Below are positions 12,629-23,574 of a DNA stretch of 64,000 nt, piece after piece. This stretch comes from Dermatemys mawii (taxonomy: Eukaryota; Chordata; Testudines; Dermatemydidae). Numbering within the stretch: position 1 is the first letter of the stretch; each line of letters starts with the position of its first letter. The position numbers and the translations under genes were made by a program. The stretch lies in NCBI GenBank assembly GCA_007922305.1, contig ML677326.1, positions 54,926,785-54,990,784 of the forward strand. Reading direction: 5' to 3'. Below the pieces are notes generated by a model. It was not told the DNA's origin and did no database searches. It saw only the letters and a list, made by a program, of their open reading frames with translations.

Positions 12629-14129
12629 GGACTTGGCTGCACTTGCAGATGTAGGGCACTTTGGGTTAAACCAGCCTTCGGTGAGCGCACCGGGGAAAGT
12701 GCTCCAGTCTGTCCACACTGACAGCTGAAAGCGCACTGGCATGGCCACATTCACAGCACTTGAAGCGGCATCGGGAGCGGTGCTTTATGGGGAGCTATCC
12801 CACAGAGCACCTCTTCCCATTCTGGCGCTGTGGCTTGTGGGAAGGGGGTGTGGGGCATTCTGGATCCTGTCCCAATGCCCCGTGATGTATCACTTCACAT
12901 CCCAGCAATTCCTGTGTTTCCGTCCACATTTGGCACCATCTTTCAACAGTTTCTGTGCGGCGCAGTCTGTCTTCCCTTTCGGTTTGTGGGAATGGAGCCC
13001 AAACTGCTGAGGAGCATGCTGACAAGTCTCACCAGCACATCTCATTTGGCAGTTGAGTTACTCCTTAAGATCCAAAGTGACACTGAGGAGTTCGACGAGG
13101 ATATCAAGTTGTGTAACGCATCTGACACTAAATTGCTTGTCTCATTCATGGACATGCTCTCCACTGTAGAACGCCACTTTTGGGCTCGGGATACAAGCAC
13201 TAAGTGGTGGGATCACATCCTCATGGAAGTCTGGAATAAGCAGTGGCTAGAGAACTTTCAGATGAGAAAAGCCACTTTCATGGGACTGTGTGCTGAACTC
13301 ACCCCCACCCTGCGGCGCAAGGACACGAGATTGAGAGCTGCCCTGCCGGTGGAGAAGCAGGTGGCTATTGCAATCTGGAAGTTGGCAACTCCAGACAGCT
13401 ACTGATCGATCACTAACCAGTTTGGAGTAGGAAAGTCAACCATTGTAATCATTTTGATGCAAGTTTGCAGGGCCATTAATCGCATCCTGCTCAGAAGAAC
13501 CATGACTCTGGGTAACATACATGGCATTGTGACTGACTTTGAACAAATGGGTTTCCCTAACTGCGGAGGGGCGATAGATGAGACACACATTCCTATTCTG
13601 GCACCAGACCACCTAGCCTCCGAGTACGTTAACCGAAAGGAGTATTTCTCCATGGTTCTCCAGGCGCTTGTGGATCACTGTGGGCATTTCATTGACAATA
13701 ATGCAGGCTGGCCCGGAAGGGTGCATGACGCATGTATCTTTCAGAACACTGGCCTGTTCAAGAAGCTGCAAGCTGGGACTTTTTTCCCAGACCACGGTGT
13801 CACCTTAGGGGAAGTCGAAATGCCCATTGTGATCCTTGGAGACCCCACTTACCCTTTAATGACGTAGCTCATGAAACCCTACACAGGGAGCCTGAACAGC
13901 ACCCAGGAACGGTTCAACTACAGGCTGAGCCGATGCCGAACGACTGGGGAGTGTGCTTTTGCCCATCTGAAGGGCCGCTGATGCTCTCTTTATGGGAAGC
14001 TGGACTTGGCCAAAGACAGCATCCCTGAGGTTATATCTGCGTGCTGTGCCTTGCCAGTGTGGACGGGTAGTAAAGTAGAGCGCTCTTGGTGGCTTTATTG
14101 CGCTATAAAGTGCCCGTGTAGCCAAGCCC
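12629..14129 (+). mobile_element. PIF/Harbinger DNA transposon, near full length, inactivated
   Basis: About 1.5 kb bounded by imperfect terminal inverted repeats: GGACTTGGCTGCAC at the left end, and at the right end the reverse complement GGGCTTGGCTACAC. The flanking trinucleotides are TCA and TCG, a plausible but decayed 3-bp target duplication as expected for the superfamily. Inside is a degraded DDE transposase gene. The partner Myb/SANT-like gene that autonomous Harbingers usually carry is not seen, so the copy is internally deleted or of a one-gene type. Confidence 0.88.
12992..14056 (+). pseudogene. Harbinger (HARBI1-like) DDE transposase, three in-frame stops
   Basis: One reading frame, starting with MEPKLLRSML at 12992, runs through the whole gene without a frameshift but is cut by stops at 13403-13405, 13865-13867 and 13979-13981. 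The frame is open upstream to 12830, but the ATG at 12992 fits the family better. Visible family landmarks are QFGVGKSTIV (about 13421-13450), GAIDETHIPI with the first catalytic Asp (codon 13577), the GWPGRVHDACIFQNT block, GDPTYPL with the second Asp (codon 13841), and the Glu in GECAFAHLKGR (codon 13949), followed by IPEVISACCAL near 14021-14056. All three DDE residues survive. The enzyme would cut and paste the element. The C-terminal end is truncated relative to the family. Confidence 0.9.
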
Positions 14130-16860
14130 TCGGAGACCAACAGAGTAGGTTTTTCTAGTCAACCATAGTATATATCTAAGAAGATTGTTCAGCACAACAC
14201 ATTTTCTAGTACTTTACCAAGACTGGTTTTTAAAAAGTGTTTAGAATTAAGGGCATCCACCACTTTCCTTGGGAGATTATGACACTGGAATAATCTCCCC
14301 TCCCTCATATTTAACTTAAAATATTACTTTTTAAAAATTACATTCTATCACTTCTCACATTACTCCACTCTAATCCCTAATGATCCCTCTCATCTTTGAG
14401 GTTTACACAATTCAATCACTTGTGGCCATTTGTCCTCCTTCCTCTACCCTACCCCAAAATGTTCATTTTCTGGATTTTCTATAGTTAGCTTTTACTTTGT
14501 AAATCCATCTCTGCTGATATACACTAGGAGAAACTGTTGTCTTCCCCCCTAAAACAATCATGTTTCAATATGTATGATGTTATATAGATATACCCAGAGG
14601 CTTATGTGTTAGGTACACAATTGCAATTTCTAGTACAAATAATACAAGAACACGAAATTTGCCATAGTTAAGATTTTAATCCCATTTATACTCAAATACC
14701 AGTTGTGAGACAAGCAATTATTTCTTTACCTAGAATCTTTGTAATGTAAATTCCTCCACTATTTCTAGAAGCAAGTAATTTCAAATGTTGACTGCCTCTT
14801 TACAATGATGACAGCCATACATATACTTGGTCCATGTTTTTCTCCCTGCCCTTCCATTTTAGTGTCCACGTGTTTCTGTTGTTGCTCAGTTTATATAATT
14901 CCATTAAGATATCACAATGACCTTTTAGATACATATAATGCACAAATCAGAATTATTTACTAACTTCCAATCAGTTAAACTTGTACAGCCTGATTGAAGG
15001 CTGTGGAGTTGCACAGCTTCAGTTAAGGACATAATTTGGCCAACAGAACCTTTACTGCAGGTAATGATACGCAAGAAAGGTAATGACACACAAGGAAAAT
15101 AACCAAACAGAGGTCTCAGACTTCTTGCAAGCTGGTAGTTTTGGGGTAAACACAAACAAGAATTCTTTCTACTTGTAAAATTAGCTTATTTCATATGGGA
15201 TGATTGCCAAGCAGAGAATTCATTTTTTCACCAAGTCATTTTTAGATTAGAATTGCACTACAAACTGCTCAGATTATAATGAAGAAACTATATACCTTGA
15301 TTTATCTGAACCTTCTCCAAAATTTGTACATCCCAACAAGATAAGGCTCCCAAAACTGGACACTAATCCTAGTCCCAGTGGATTCTCAACCATGGTTTTA
15401 TACAATGGCATATTTTCTTCCCAGCCCCCAATTCCTTTGGATTTACACTATGATTATCTTGACCTTTTCCCACTGCTGCTAAACAAGATCTTCACATTCT
15501 TTCCAACCTGAATGCAACAACTTGATTGTTAAAGAACTGAAAGTTATAGGCAATCAATGCATAAATTGCCTCTTAATTTTTAGATACAAAATATATGCCT
15601 TAACATTTCTCATGTTAAAAATCTATCAGCTGTTCCACAGACCACTGACAATGTATTTAATGGTAAACTGTGTTCTGAAAGATTTGAAACATTACCAGTG
15701 TTTCTAACATTGGCATATTCAACAACAACAACAAAAGTACATCCCCAGAAGTACAGATCTCTTGTGTAAATACAGGATAGTGTCAGCAAGTGTTCTCATG
15801 TCCAACATAGCAGTTATCACCATATTTTCAAATGTAGTAACATTCCTAGATCAGCAATTTTGTCTTATGCATGCTTTTTTATTTGCTTAAGAAAAAGAAA
15901 AGAAAAGAAAACAGAAAAGACCGGTCAGTGGGCACAATACAATTGCTCCATTGGTTACATTTACCAACTCCCAGTTCAATGCTTTATTCTGTCACCCACT
16001 GAGTCACCATTCGCTAACCATCCTCTTTATCCTCCTCCAAATCATTCCTAACCCCCTGCACCATGGGACATAATATACTAACACTTGTGTTGACTGTATT
16101 TTAGCTTTAGGGCATAGGCCTTGTTTTTATACATAAAGCATCAAGGACACAAAAGAGATATATAAAGTAAGTGACTGTAAACAAAATAACCAATTCATCT
16201 AATTAATAAATTTAGACCTACTCACTTGGATTACATTTTTCTCTTGGATAGTGTATTTAACACAGAGAAACAAATCTAAATCTTCATTATAAAGTGCAGT
16301 TTTCCAAAATGTATGATTAAATGCTTATCACTCAAATTAAAAGTCTGATTAGTTCAACCTGCATAAATCATCTATCGGTAAACATTGATAGAATACCTCT
16401 TCCCCAGATTCACACACTTCAAACCTGCTTTTGCTAATTTAAAAACCATGCCTCAGCTGGAAGTGGTTTCCAAATCAGTCTTCTTATATGTGACCTGAGA
16501 TAGCTTTAGTCTAACCACTTGAACCAAACAGCAATTGTGCATGAACCCAGGGATGCAAGGAAGGAGCATGCACAGTTAACAAGCAGCTTTCTGCTAGTGC
16601 TTAAGTTAAGGGTCCTTCAGCATTTCCAAGTTTATAAACCCTTATTTTCAGAGCCTTATAATTGGCAGTAATCATTCATTTATGGCTTATTACAACAATC
16701 TATAACCTACTAACCAACCCCCACCTCCCTCACCACTGCAGAGGTGTTAACAAGCCACTTCACTTTGAATGGCCCCTTGAAATATGGGTTAACTAGTTAT
16801 GCTAAGCAATCTGGTCCTCCTTGTAACTGTGACAGAGTCCATTTCCTAGACCAGAAAAAG
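14130..16860. other. GALNT7 intron 1, nothing recognised except simple repeats
   Basis: AT-rich. An (AAAAG)n-type microsatellite lies at about 15888-15918 and a short (CAA)n-like run at 15721-15735. No exon-like translation was recognised on either strand. Confidence 0.55.
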
Positions 16861-16861
16861 A

Positions 16862-16942
16862 GCACTGTTCTAAGCTCAAAAGCTTGTCTCTCTCACCAAC
16901 AAAAGTTGGTCCAATAAAATATCACCTCATCCACCTTGCCTG
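16862..16942 (+). repeat. Dispersed reptile repeat (AAAGCTTGTCTCTCTCACC ... AAGTTGGTCCAATAAAA)
   Basis: Contains blocks I recognise as a high-copy sauropsid interspersed repeat: CAAAAGCTTGTCTCTCTCACC, AAAAGTTGGTCCAATAAAAT, then a cacctCATCCACCTTGCCTG block. The parent element class is uncertain. Confidence 0.55.
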
Positions 16943-17040
16943 TAATCATTCACATGAGCCAGAAAGTTGGCCACAAGGTTTTGGCTCAGAAGCAATTTTT
17001 AGCTGAGTGAATTCAGTGTTAGTGCAATGAAACTGCCACC

Positions 17041-17365
17041 TTTCACAAAGCTTGTTTACATGCACACAGAGGCAGTGCAAGATTCTTCACATCAGGAGTG
17101 CACCTCAACAGTGACCGTAGGAGCCACCTCAAGCTGCAACTAGACACCTGCAACTGGCCAATGCCAGCTGACTTAGACTCACAGAGCTTAGCCAGCAGGA
17201 CTGTTTCATTGCTGTGTAGACTTCTGGACTCAAGCTGCAGCCAAGGCTCTAGCAACCTCTGAAGCAGCAGAGTCCCAGAGCTGCAATGAAACAGCCTTGA
17301 AGCCCAAGGCATGCAAGCCCAAGTCAGTGGGCCTGGCCCGGCCCAGCCCTGGGCTTTACCCAGCA
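17041..17365. mobile_element. MITE-like repeat (probable Harbinger-related)
   Basis: GC-richer than its flanks. It carries words such as GTGTAGACTTCTGGACTC and paired CAAGCTGCA / TGCAATG segments typical of non-autonomous Harbinger families in turtles. No intact terminal repeat or target duplication is resolved. The 107-aa minus-strand frame here shows no recognisable domain. Confidence 0.45.
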
Positions 17366-19049
17366 TTACCTCTCAACTACTACCCATGATTTGCCTATTC
17401 TTTTAGAAGACTTTAGTTTCCATGTCTGTCAAGTCTAACACCCTTCATAAGCACTAAAAATTAAATAAATGATTTTAGTGAATTTAAATGTCACAGAGAC
17501 AAAAATTCATATGCAAGTAAAAATTCTAAAGATTTTAAACATGGATTTATTGTACAGGCACAAAACGTTTTTAGAAGGACAGATTAGAAATTAGAAAACT
17601 GATTTTCTTCTCAACTATGAGAACTACAAAGGAGCCATTATAATCCATCATCTCCACCATATCTGCCAAGATCCAACAAACTGTACGTGTTTCAAAAGAC
17701 AGCAACCTCTCTTGAAAGAGCCTGCTGATTTTCACAAGTTAAGAATTATACAAACTAACTTCATCTTGGTTATTATGCAAAGTGTTCAGTTATAAAAGCC
17801 AAACACAGCATGAGTGAAAGCCAGAATGTCATCTCAGATTTTTAGTTTTACCTATGAAATTTCCTTGCTTGCTTTTGTGGGTTAGCGTAAGATCTCCAAA
17901 ATTACTTTAAACTTAGTTTTTGAACCTCAGCATGATGAGCAGCACTTACAAGATGTGATCTAAATAGAAATACCTACTGCAAATCCAGTCAAGGGAGGGC
18001 CAGTTTATTCTCAACTGCAGTCATTCTATCGTAACACATGCAGATGGGGAGCATGCACATTTGTTTCTCAGACCTCTTGAAGTATAGCATTTTTACAAGC
18101 TACTGGTAAGAAATATTTTAAGAACAAAATTCAATTAGAATAGCAGTCAGTTGTTCTAGATATCAAAGACCATGCTACTGGAGACTTGTAGCCCTAAACA
18201 AGGTCTGTTCTGCCACCCCCACACCAACTACTACTATCATGCCAGCAGCAAGGGCTTTTCATATTACTCTTCCTGCTGGATCTGCTCCATCACAAATACT
18301 CCTCTGTCTATAGTAGGTGGAGCACAGTAGGGGCCTGTTGAGATGAAAGCTACCACATCACCAGGGAATGAAGAAAGTTTGCAAAACAGGGAAAAGAAGA
18401 AAATATGTACTGTTTTTTAATACATGGTAAAACATAAGCACTATGGGGTACCTGGATACCTTACAAAGTTTAAATTGATACATCAATTATCTTAATGTGA
18501 CAAAATGTGCCTTTAATCCAACCAGTCAGCTAGGAATTAGATCAACTGGAAAGGCCTAGGCAAAAATGGTGCAATTTATAGCTTTTACTAAAAGTGGCCA
18601 GGATTAATGTTATGGGCATTTTCCCAAGGAGTGAATACAGAAATGTAAGGCCTCTGAAGGACCGGAGGTTGAGGTGCATATCAAGTGTTTGACAATTAGG
18701 AGATCACTGTTCAAGCTACTGTTTACTGCAGTGAAGAGCACTGGCTCAGGCATATGCTTTACCCAGAACGAACAAGGTAAGGGAATTGTTTTGTACACAA
18801 AAGACTGCCTCTGACTGAAACTAACTCCAGCTAGCCACGTACACCTGTGCAGCTCTTGCTCCTGCCACTTAGTTCGCAGAAGGCTGGACATTTCCTCCCA
18901 CCTGTGGGCGCGAGCTAACAGAGCCCTTCCCATCTCTTCTAGGGCGTGTGGGTGTCCAGTGTCGCTCTAGTGAACCCGGTGAGTGCAGGATACACCCAGA
19001 GCCTCAACTCCTGTCCGTCTTCCTTCTCGAGTCAATGTCTCTGATCCTC
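17366..19049. other. GALNT7 intron 1, proximal part, no repeat recognised
   Basis: AT-rich, rising in GC toward the CpG island. On the plus strand a pyrimidine tract plus AG at 18941-18942 and a GTGAGT donor at 18979 bracket 36 bases (discussed as a finding). No coding exon is supported. Confidence 0.5.
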
Positions 19050-20130
19050 CCTAGGCTGCCCAGAGACGTTGCAGTCGGCGCTGCACACCGCCGCCGCCGC
19101 CACTCCCCCAGACCGGCGGCGAGGGAAAGCTGCACCCCCCCCACCCCAAGTCCGCGTCTCTAGGGGCTAGGCTGCCGCTGCACCGGGGGGCTGCACAGGC
19201 CGCAGCCTAGTCCCCTCACGGGTATCGACCGCCTCGGAAGTGGGCGGGACTCCCCCTACCCGGCGCCACAGGGTCAGGGCAGGCCCGGGGGCGCTGGGCG
19301 CCCAGCGGGGCTCGAATCCCGACTGCCCGCCACAGCGAAGCCCGCCCCACCCGTGCTCTGCAGCAGGGACGCCCAGGCATGGTGCCCGGGCGGAGGGGCG
19401 CTGTGGGGAGCCCGGCTGGCCAGGCCGGCCGCAGCAGCTTCTGCCCGGGGCCGCAGCTCCCCGGTCGGGCCTTCAAACGCCACAGGCCGCAGCCTGGGCA
19501 CCAGCCGGAGAAGGGCGGGGGCCGTGCCGGGAGCGGCCGCCTTTCCTGGAGCGGGCTGGGCGGGCCGGGAGACACCCCTTCCCCGTCCCCCGCACTGGGG
19601 GGAGACCCCGCCCCGCCGGAGCGCGCACTCACCCGCATCCTGCCCTGCGGGCTCGGCTCCTCGGCGCGGGGGGACAGCGAGGACCAGAGCAGCAGCAGCC
19701 CCAGGAAGCTGCCCGCCAGCAGCACGGCGCGCAGCAAAAAGCCCAGCTTCAGCCGCATCCTCCCCGCCGGCCCGAGCCCCGGCGGGCCGCCGGCGCTACA
19801 CCCTGATCCCGCTTACCACTCCCGCTGCCCCCCGCGAGCTACCCGCTCCCCAGCCCGGAGCCGGGCTCGGCTGCCTCCCGCCCGCGCCTAGCGTTGCGCC
19901 CCCCGCTCGCTCCAGCCGCCTTCTCTCCGCTGCTGCTCCTCTCTTCAGCTCTACCCCGATCCCTGGCTGCTGATCTGCTGCCTTGCCGCCGCCGCCGGCT
20001 GCTGCCGCCCTCTGCTCAGTCCGTCGCTGTGCTGCAGGCACAAACTTTTTCTCCACCCCTCTACCCTTAACTGCCCGATTCCTCTGCTGCTCGTCTCGTC
20101 TTTTCCCTGCTGAGCTGCACCCAGCAGCTC
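19050..20130. promoter_or_regulatory. CpG island spanning GALNT7 promoter, 5' UTR, exon 1 and intron 1 start
   Basis: Dense CpG and GC-rich sequence, in sharp contrast with the AT-rich flanks. It contains many GC-box-like GGGCGG/CCGCCC words and two short CCG-type runs (about 19088-19108 and 19985-20010). It is centred on GALNT7 exon 1, so it should hold the transcription start (between 19759 and about 20130 on the minus strand) and the 5' UTR. No TATA box is evident, which is normal for this promoter class. The exact start site cannot be fixed without RNA data. Confidence 0.85.
19633..19758 (-). CDS. GALNT7: GALNT7 exon 1 coding part (polypeptide N-acetylgalactosaminyltransferase 7, N-terminus)
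   Basis: Reading the minus strand from the ATG at 19758 gives 42 residues beginning MRLKLGFLLRAVLLAGSFLG. This closely matches the start of vertebrate GALNT7: short basic tail, hydrophobic signal anchor (about residues 7-25), then the WSSLSPR stem start and the ending GRMR. GALNT7 is a Golgi type II membrane enzyme that adds GalNAc to Ser/Thr of peptides that already carry GalNAc (a follow-up transferase in mucin O-glycosylation). The frame stays open to 19216, but a consensus donor (CGG then GTGAGT) starts at 19632, exactly where I recall the human exon ending (42 residues in both). The residues read past it are proline/glycine-rich intron. The start codon has A at -3. The catalytic GT-A and ricin-type lectin domains are encoded by later exons outside the window. 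Identification is from memory of the family; the boundary is read from sequence. Confidence 0.93.
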
Positions 20131-20139
20131 AAATGATCA

Positions 20140-20185
20140 GAAGCAGGAAGTCACCGCAGCAGCAGCGACAGCTCCACGTGGCTGA
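20140..20185. promoter_or_regulatory. E-box palindrome CCACGTGG and ETS-like AGGAAGT upstream of GALNT7
   Basis: The 8-bp palindrome CCACGTGG is at 20174-20181, a strong match to the CACGTG E-box bound by USF/MYC/TFE-type bHLH-ZIP factors. An AGGAAGT ETS core lies about 25 bp away (20145-20151). Both are roughly 390-420 bp upstream of the GALNT7 ATG, at the edge of the CpG island. Motif matches are seen; function is inferred. Confidence 0.35.
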
Positions 20186-20199
20186 TTTACAGCCCTGAA

Positions 20200-22117
20200 G
20201 GTTTTTTCATATTGACTGTAGGTTGCCTTTTCACACGTCTCACTAAGGAGGTGGATTTGTAGGAGTAAAGTTGGGATGAGGTGTGCAAACGCAACCTGCC
20301 GCTCCTAGCTTGGTGAGGTGGAAGAAAGGATCAGTTCCGGGTTTAAGCCTTTACATTGGCTTGGAAAGAGAGAGAGAGAGAGTTCACGGGGTTTTATAAC
20401 TGCCTTTTTTTAAAAAAAAAAAAAGACCATCATACCAGATTGGGACCGTGATTGTACCAGACCTCTGTCATAAAATACTACTTTTACTTTATTTTCCTCT
20501 GCATGTTTGTAATTTGATGTATGGGAACTCTGCAAGTTTCCACCTGTAATGGGGCAGGTGCACACACCCAAGAACCGAGCCCAGGTTGTCAAGCCTTAAA
20601 AATGATTTAGCATGTGTGTGCCCTGTCTAGCAAATCTTATTCCTTAAATATTGAAAAGAAGGAATACCTTGTAGATATTTTTACTCTAAAGAATAAACTA
20701 TATTCCCCTACACCATGCTAGCTGTTGCAGCAATAAGCAAAATAACTTCCCAAGTTTCTGTATAACTAATTTCAGGCCAATACCATTCAACCTACATGCT
20801 TAACTTTCATCCTGTTGAATAGACCCATTGAAGTTGAGTATTGTTTTTCTCCATAGTATTAAACTGGTGTACCAGAAACAAATTGTACACAGTCTAAGCA
20901 AATAACAATGGTTATTTCAATATAATTCCTGAAGTCACTGACTTTTTTCTAAAATTTTGGCTTGTATTTCTGACAGTAGTCTTAGGCCAGCCTAAGACTT
21001 TCCACAATTTGCACTCTTCTGATAAAAATGAACTGCCCTGAAAGTTAAGCATTCTGTATTATCTTCTGCAACAGTTGTGGAAAAAAGTGTAGTAGTTCAA
21101 GTGCAGTTATCAGGAAAGCAGCCACGTAAAAACAATTTTGTTTTGTTTATTTATCAGTTCTGCTTTTGTATAATCAGTCAGATTACTGAGGTCTTTTTCA
21201 AATTCTTGTTCACACTGCAGGAATCGTCTAAATCCAACAATCCTGAACATTGACTTTTCAGCAATAGTTACTTTAGAACAAGATATTGCATATGAATAGG
21301 ATTCCCCTTGAAAGATTTTTTTTAAAAAAAATAAGAAATATAGTGCGTTATACACTTGGAAACGGAAGTCTGTTAGTCCACAAAACTAATACAGCACTGT
21401 TAGTAGTATTAACATTTTCCCCATTCTAATAGCTTGATGCAAAAAACTAAATAGGTTAAAGCTGAGTTAAAGGTACAGTTAAAGACTCCAAACATGCAAT
21501 CACTTGCACAAGTGCTTAACTTTGTGTGTGTGTTCCAGTGAGAGTTATAGCTAGAATTTGAAAAGTTTACTGGACACCTACTAAATACGAAATATGAGAA
21601 ATATGAAAGGCAAGATCTGAGACCCCCCACTAAGATGCTCATTCTAAATTTGAAGTGAAGGGTGAAAGAGGGGGGATATCTTTCTTTGCCTTTCAGAGCC
21701 CAGTGGCGTCTACTGCAAAAAAAAATAAAATAAAAAAAAAAAGGTCTCCTCTAACGTCTCTTTTTGCTAATGTCCATTTCTGGGAGCAGCAGAAGAAAGA
21801 AATAATTGACTATTTTAGTGCTGCCCACAATGTGATTGTAAAACTGACTAGAGTCTTGTCATTTCACTCAGCTGCTGCTTGCTCAGTAACAATCATTGAA
21901 GCTGTCAGTCAGCAGGCTGAGGAAGACACTACTGTGTCAATTCCAGGCCTGCTGACAGCAATTGCAGGGTAGAATAGTCAATGCCCCTGCCCCCACAAGC
22001 CACAGCTATGCAGACACAGTCCACCTGACATTTGGGTGGTGCTGCACCTGTGCTGGCAGGTGCCCAGTGAGCTGCTGGCTGTGCTCTTCCAGCACAGCCA
22101 GAGCTTCTGCGTGCCTG
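20200..22117. other. Intergenic DNA upstream of GALNT7
   Basis: AT-rich, with a short (GA)n at about 20369-20383 and A-runs near 20411-20424 and 21719-21742. No gene recognised. Confidence 0.5.
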
Positions 22118-22725
22118 CCCAGCAGGGTTGCCAACTGTCTAATTGCACAAATACAAAGATTCTTGCCCTGCCCCTTCCCTGAGACCATGTCCCTGTCCAG
22201 CCCCCTGCTCACTCCATCCCCCCTCCCTCGGTTGCTCGCTCTCCCCCACTCTCATTCACTTTCACCAGGCTGTGGCAGGGGGCTGGAGTGTGGGATGCAG
22301 GCTCTGGGAAGGAGCTTGGGTGCAGGAGGGACTATGGGCTCTAGGAGAGGATTTGGATGCAGAAGGGGGTGAGGGGTTGGGCTCTGGGAGGGAGTTTGGG
22401 GTTAGGGAGTTGTTTGCCTCAAGCAGCTCCCGAATGCAACAGGTACACCCCTTTGTCAGTGGCACATGGTCAGGAGAGGTGGGGAGGAGGGATTCTCCAT
22501 GCACCGCTGGCACCGGCCCCACAGCTCCCATTGGCTGCAATTCCCGGGGCTGCAGGGTTGTTCCAGCCGCTTCCAGGAGCAGCACGGAGGGAGAGCGGAC
22601 AGGAAGCCTGCCTTGGCTCTGCTGCACTGTTGGCAGTGGCTAGGGACCTCCAGGCCCTTTTCAATCAGCGGGGCACGTGGACAATTGCCCCCTTTGCCCC
22701 GCCTCCCCTGTCAGCAGACCTGTTC
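22118..22725. mobile_element. GC-rich turtle-type dispersed repeat
   Basis: Begins AGGGTTGCCAACTGTCTAAT and passes through purine-rich GGGCTCTGGGAGGGAGTTTGG-like units into an ACAGCTCCCATTGGCTGC segment. This order matches a repeat I remember from turtle genomes. Repeated GGCTCTGGGA/GGAGTTTGGG words give several long overlapping frames that are not genes. Termini are unresolved. Confidence 0.55.
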
Positions 22726-22997
22726 AGTTCACATTTGTAAGGTCATTGCAAGAAGCAATTGTTTTTAAATGAAAATTTAAATTCTGTAAAAGGTGATGAA
22801 TAAGGCCTCCTCAGTTATCACGGAAAGATTTACACTCACCCCAGGCAAATGGATTTTTCAAGCCCTGCACCTGATTAGCTCTCCTATAAATTGCGTGAGG
22901 ACAACAGTCAACGCACTTGGCAGATAAAATGCTTTTTTCCCTCACAAAAGAATCATGGCTTCATAAGGCTGCTACAAAGCAGATGCCCACTGGGAAG

Positions 22998-23087
22998 CAG
23001 TGCGGCCGAGTGGACTGAGGTCTCCTGACTCCTAGTCCTGTGCCGAGTTCTATGTTTGGCATTGCCACTGACCTACTGTGTTACCTA
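22998..23087 (+). repeat. tRNA-derived SINE, head part (interrupted)
   Basis: The sequence CGGCCGAGTGGA resembles a tRNA A box, and GAGTTCTATG about 40 bases later resembles a B box, followed by the CATTGCCACTGACCTACTGTGT body of CORE-type SINEs. The body stops at 23087, where a MITE is inserted; a SINE-like tail resumes after it at 23386. Confidence 0.65.
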
Positions 23088-23382
23088 GGGCTGGTCTACA
23101 CTAGGGGGAGGGGTCGACTGAAGATACACAACTTCAGCTACGTGAATAATGTAGCTGAAGTCGACGTATCTTCAGCAGACTTACCTGCTGTCCTCATGGC
23201 AGCGGCGGTCGGCAGTGCGTTCCCCTGTCGACTCCAGCTTGCGCCTCGCGGCGAGCTGGAGTTCCGGAGTCGACTGGGACGCTGCTGGCAATCGATTTAT
23301 CGCATCTTAACGAGATGCGATAAATCGATCACCAAAAGATTGATTGCTACCCGCCAATCCGGCAGGTAGTGAAGACCTACCC
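23088..23382. mobile_element. Harbinger-type MITE with perfect internal palindromes
   Basis: 295 bp. Ends are GGGCTGGTCTACACTA and, inverted, GGGTAGGTCTTCACTA, flanked by an exact 3-bp duplication CTA (23085-23087 and 23383-23385). Internally there is a hairpin around GTCGACTGAAGATAC / GTATCTTC, a second around GTCGACTCCAGCT / AGCTGGAG, and a perfect 17-bp-arm palindrome ATCGATTTATCGCATCT ... AGATGCGATAAATCGAT near 23293-23331. It is non-coding; its transposase would be supplied in trans. Confidence 0.88.
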
Positions 23383-23385
23383 CTA

Positions 23386-23465
23386 CTGTTTATTTGTACA
23401 GTGCCCAATAGAATGACGTCTCTATCTTGAGTGGATCTCCTAGGATTCTAAATCATAATAAGCTT
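23386..23465 (+). repeat. SINE tail displaced by the MITE
   Basis: TTTGTACAGTGCCCAATAGAAT to CTAAATCATAATAA matches the tail type seen at 10125-10255. Together with the head at 22998-23087 this indicates one older SINE into which the MITE inserted. Confidence 0.55.
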
Positions 23466-23574
23466 AGAAGTGATTTCAGGTATTTATAATTTATTGTATT
23501 TTTTCAAAGGAGTTAATAACTATTTTTTCTACCAGTTAAGCTTTTTTCTACCAGTTAAGTTATGACAATACTAA

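Noticed and set aside
19240..19973. Plus-strand frames of 170-206 aa across the CpG island
   Set aside because: GC-rich DNA has few stop codons. The translations are low-complexity Ala/Pro/Arg/Gly, and the conserved reading is on the minus strand (GALNT7 exon 1).
22143..22740. Overlapping 100-166-aa frames on both strands
   Set aside because: They fall inside a GC-rich dispersed repeat and show no family similarity.
22998..23060. Possible tRNA-Leu/Ser gene from GGCCGAGTGGA
   Set aside because: The B box is degenerate, there is no acceptor stem, and the sequence continues into a SINE body.
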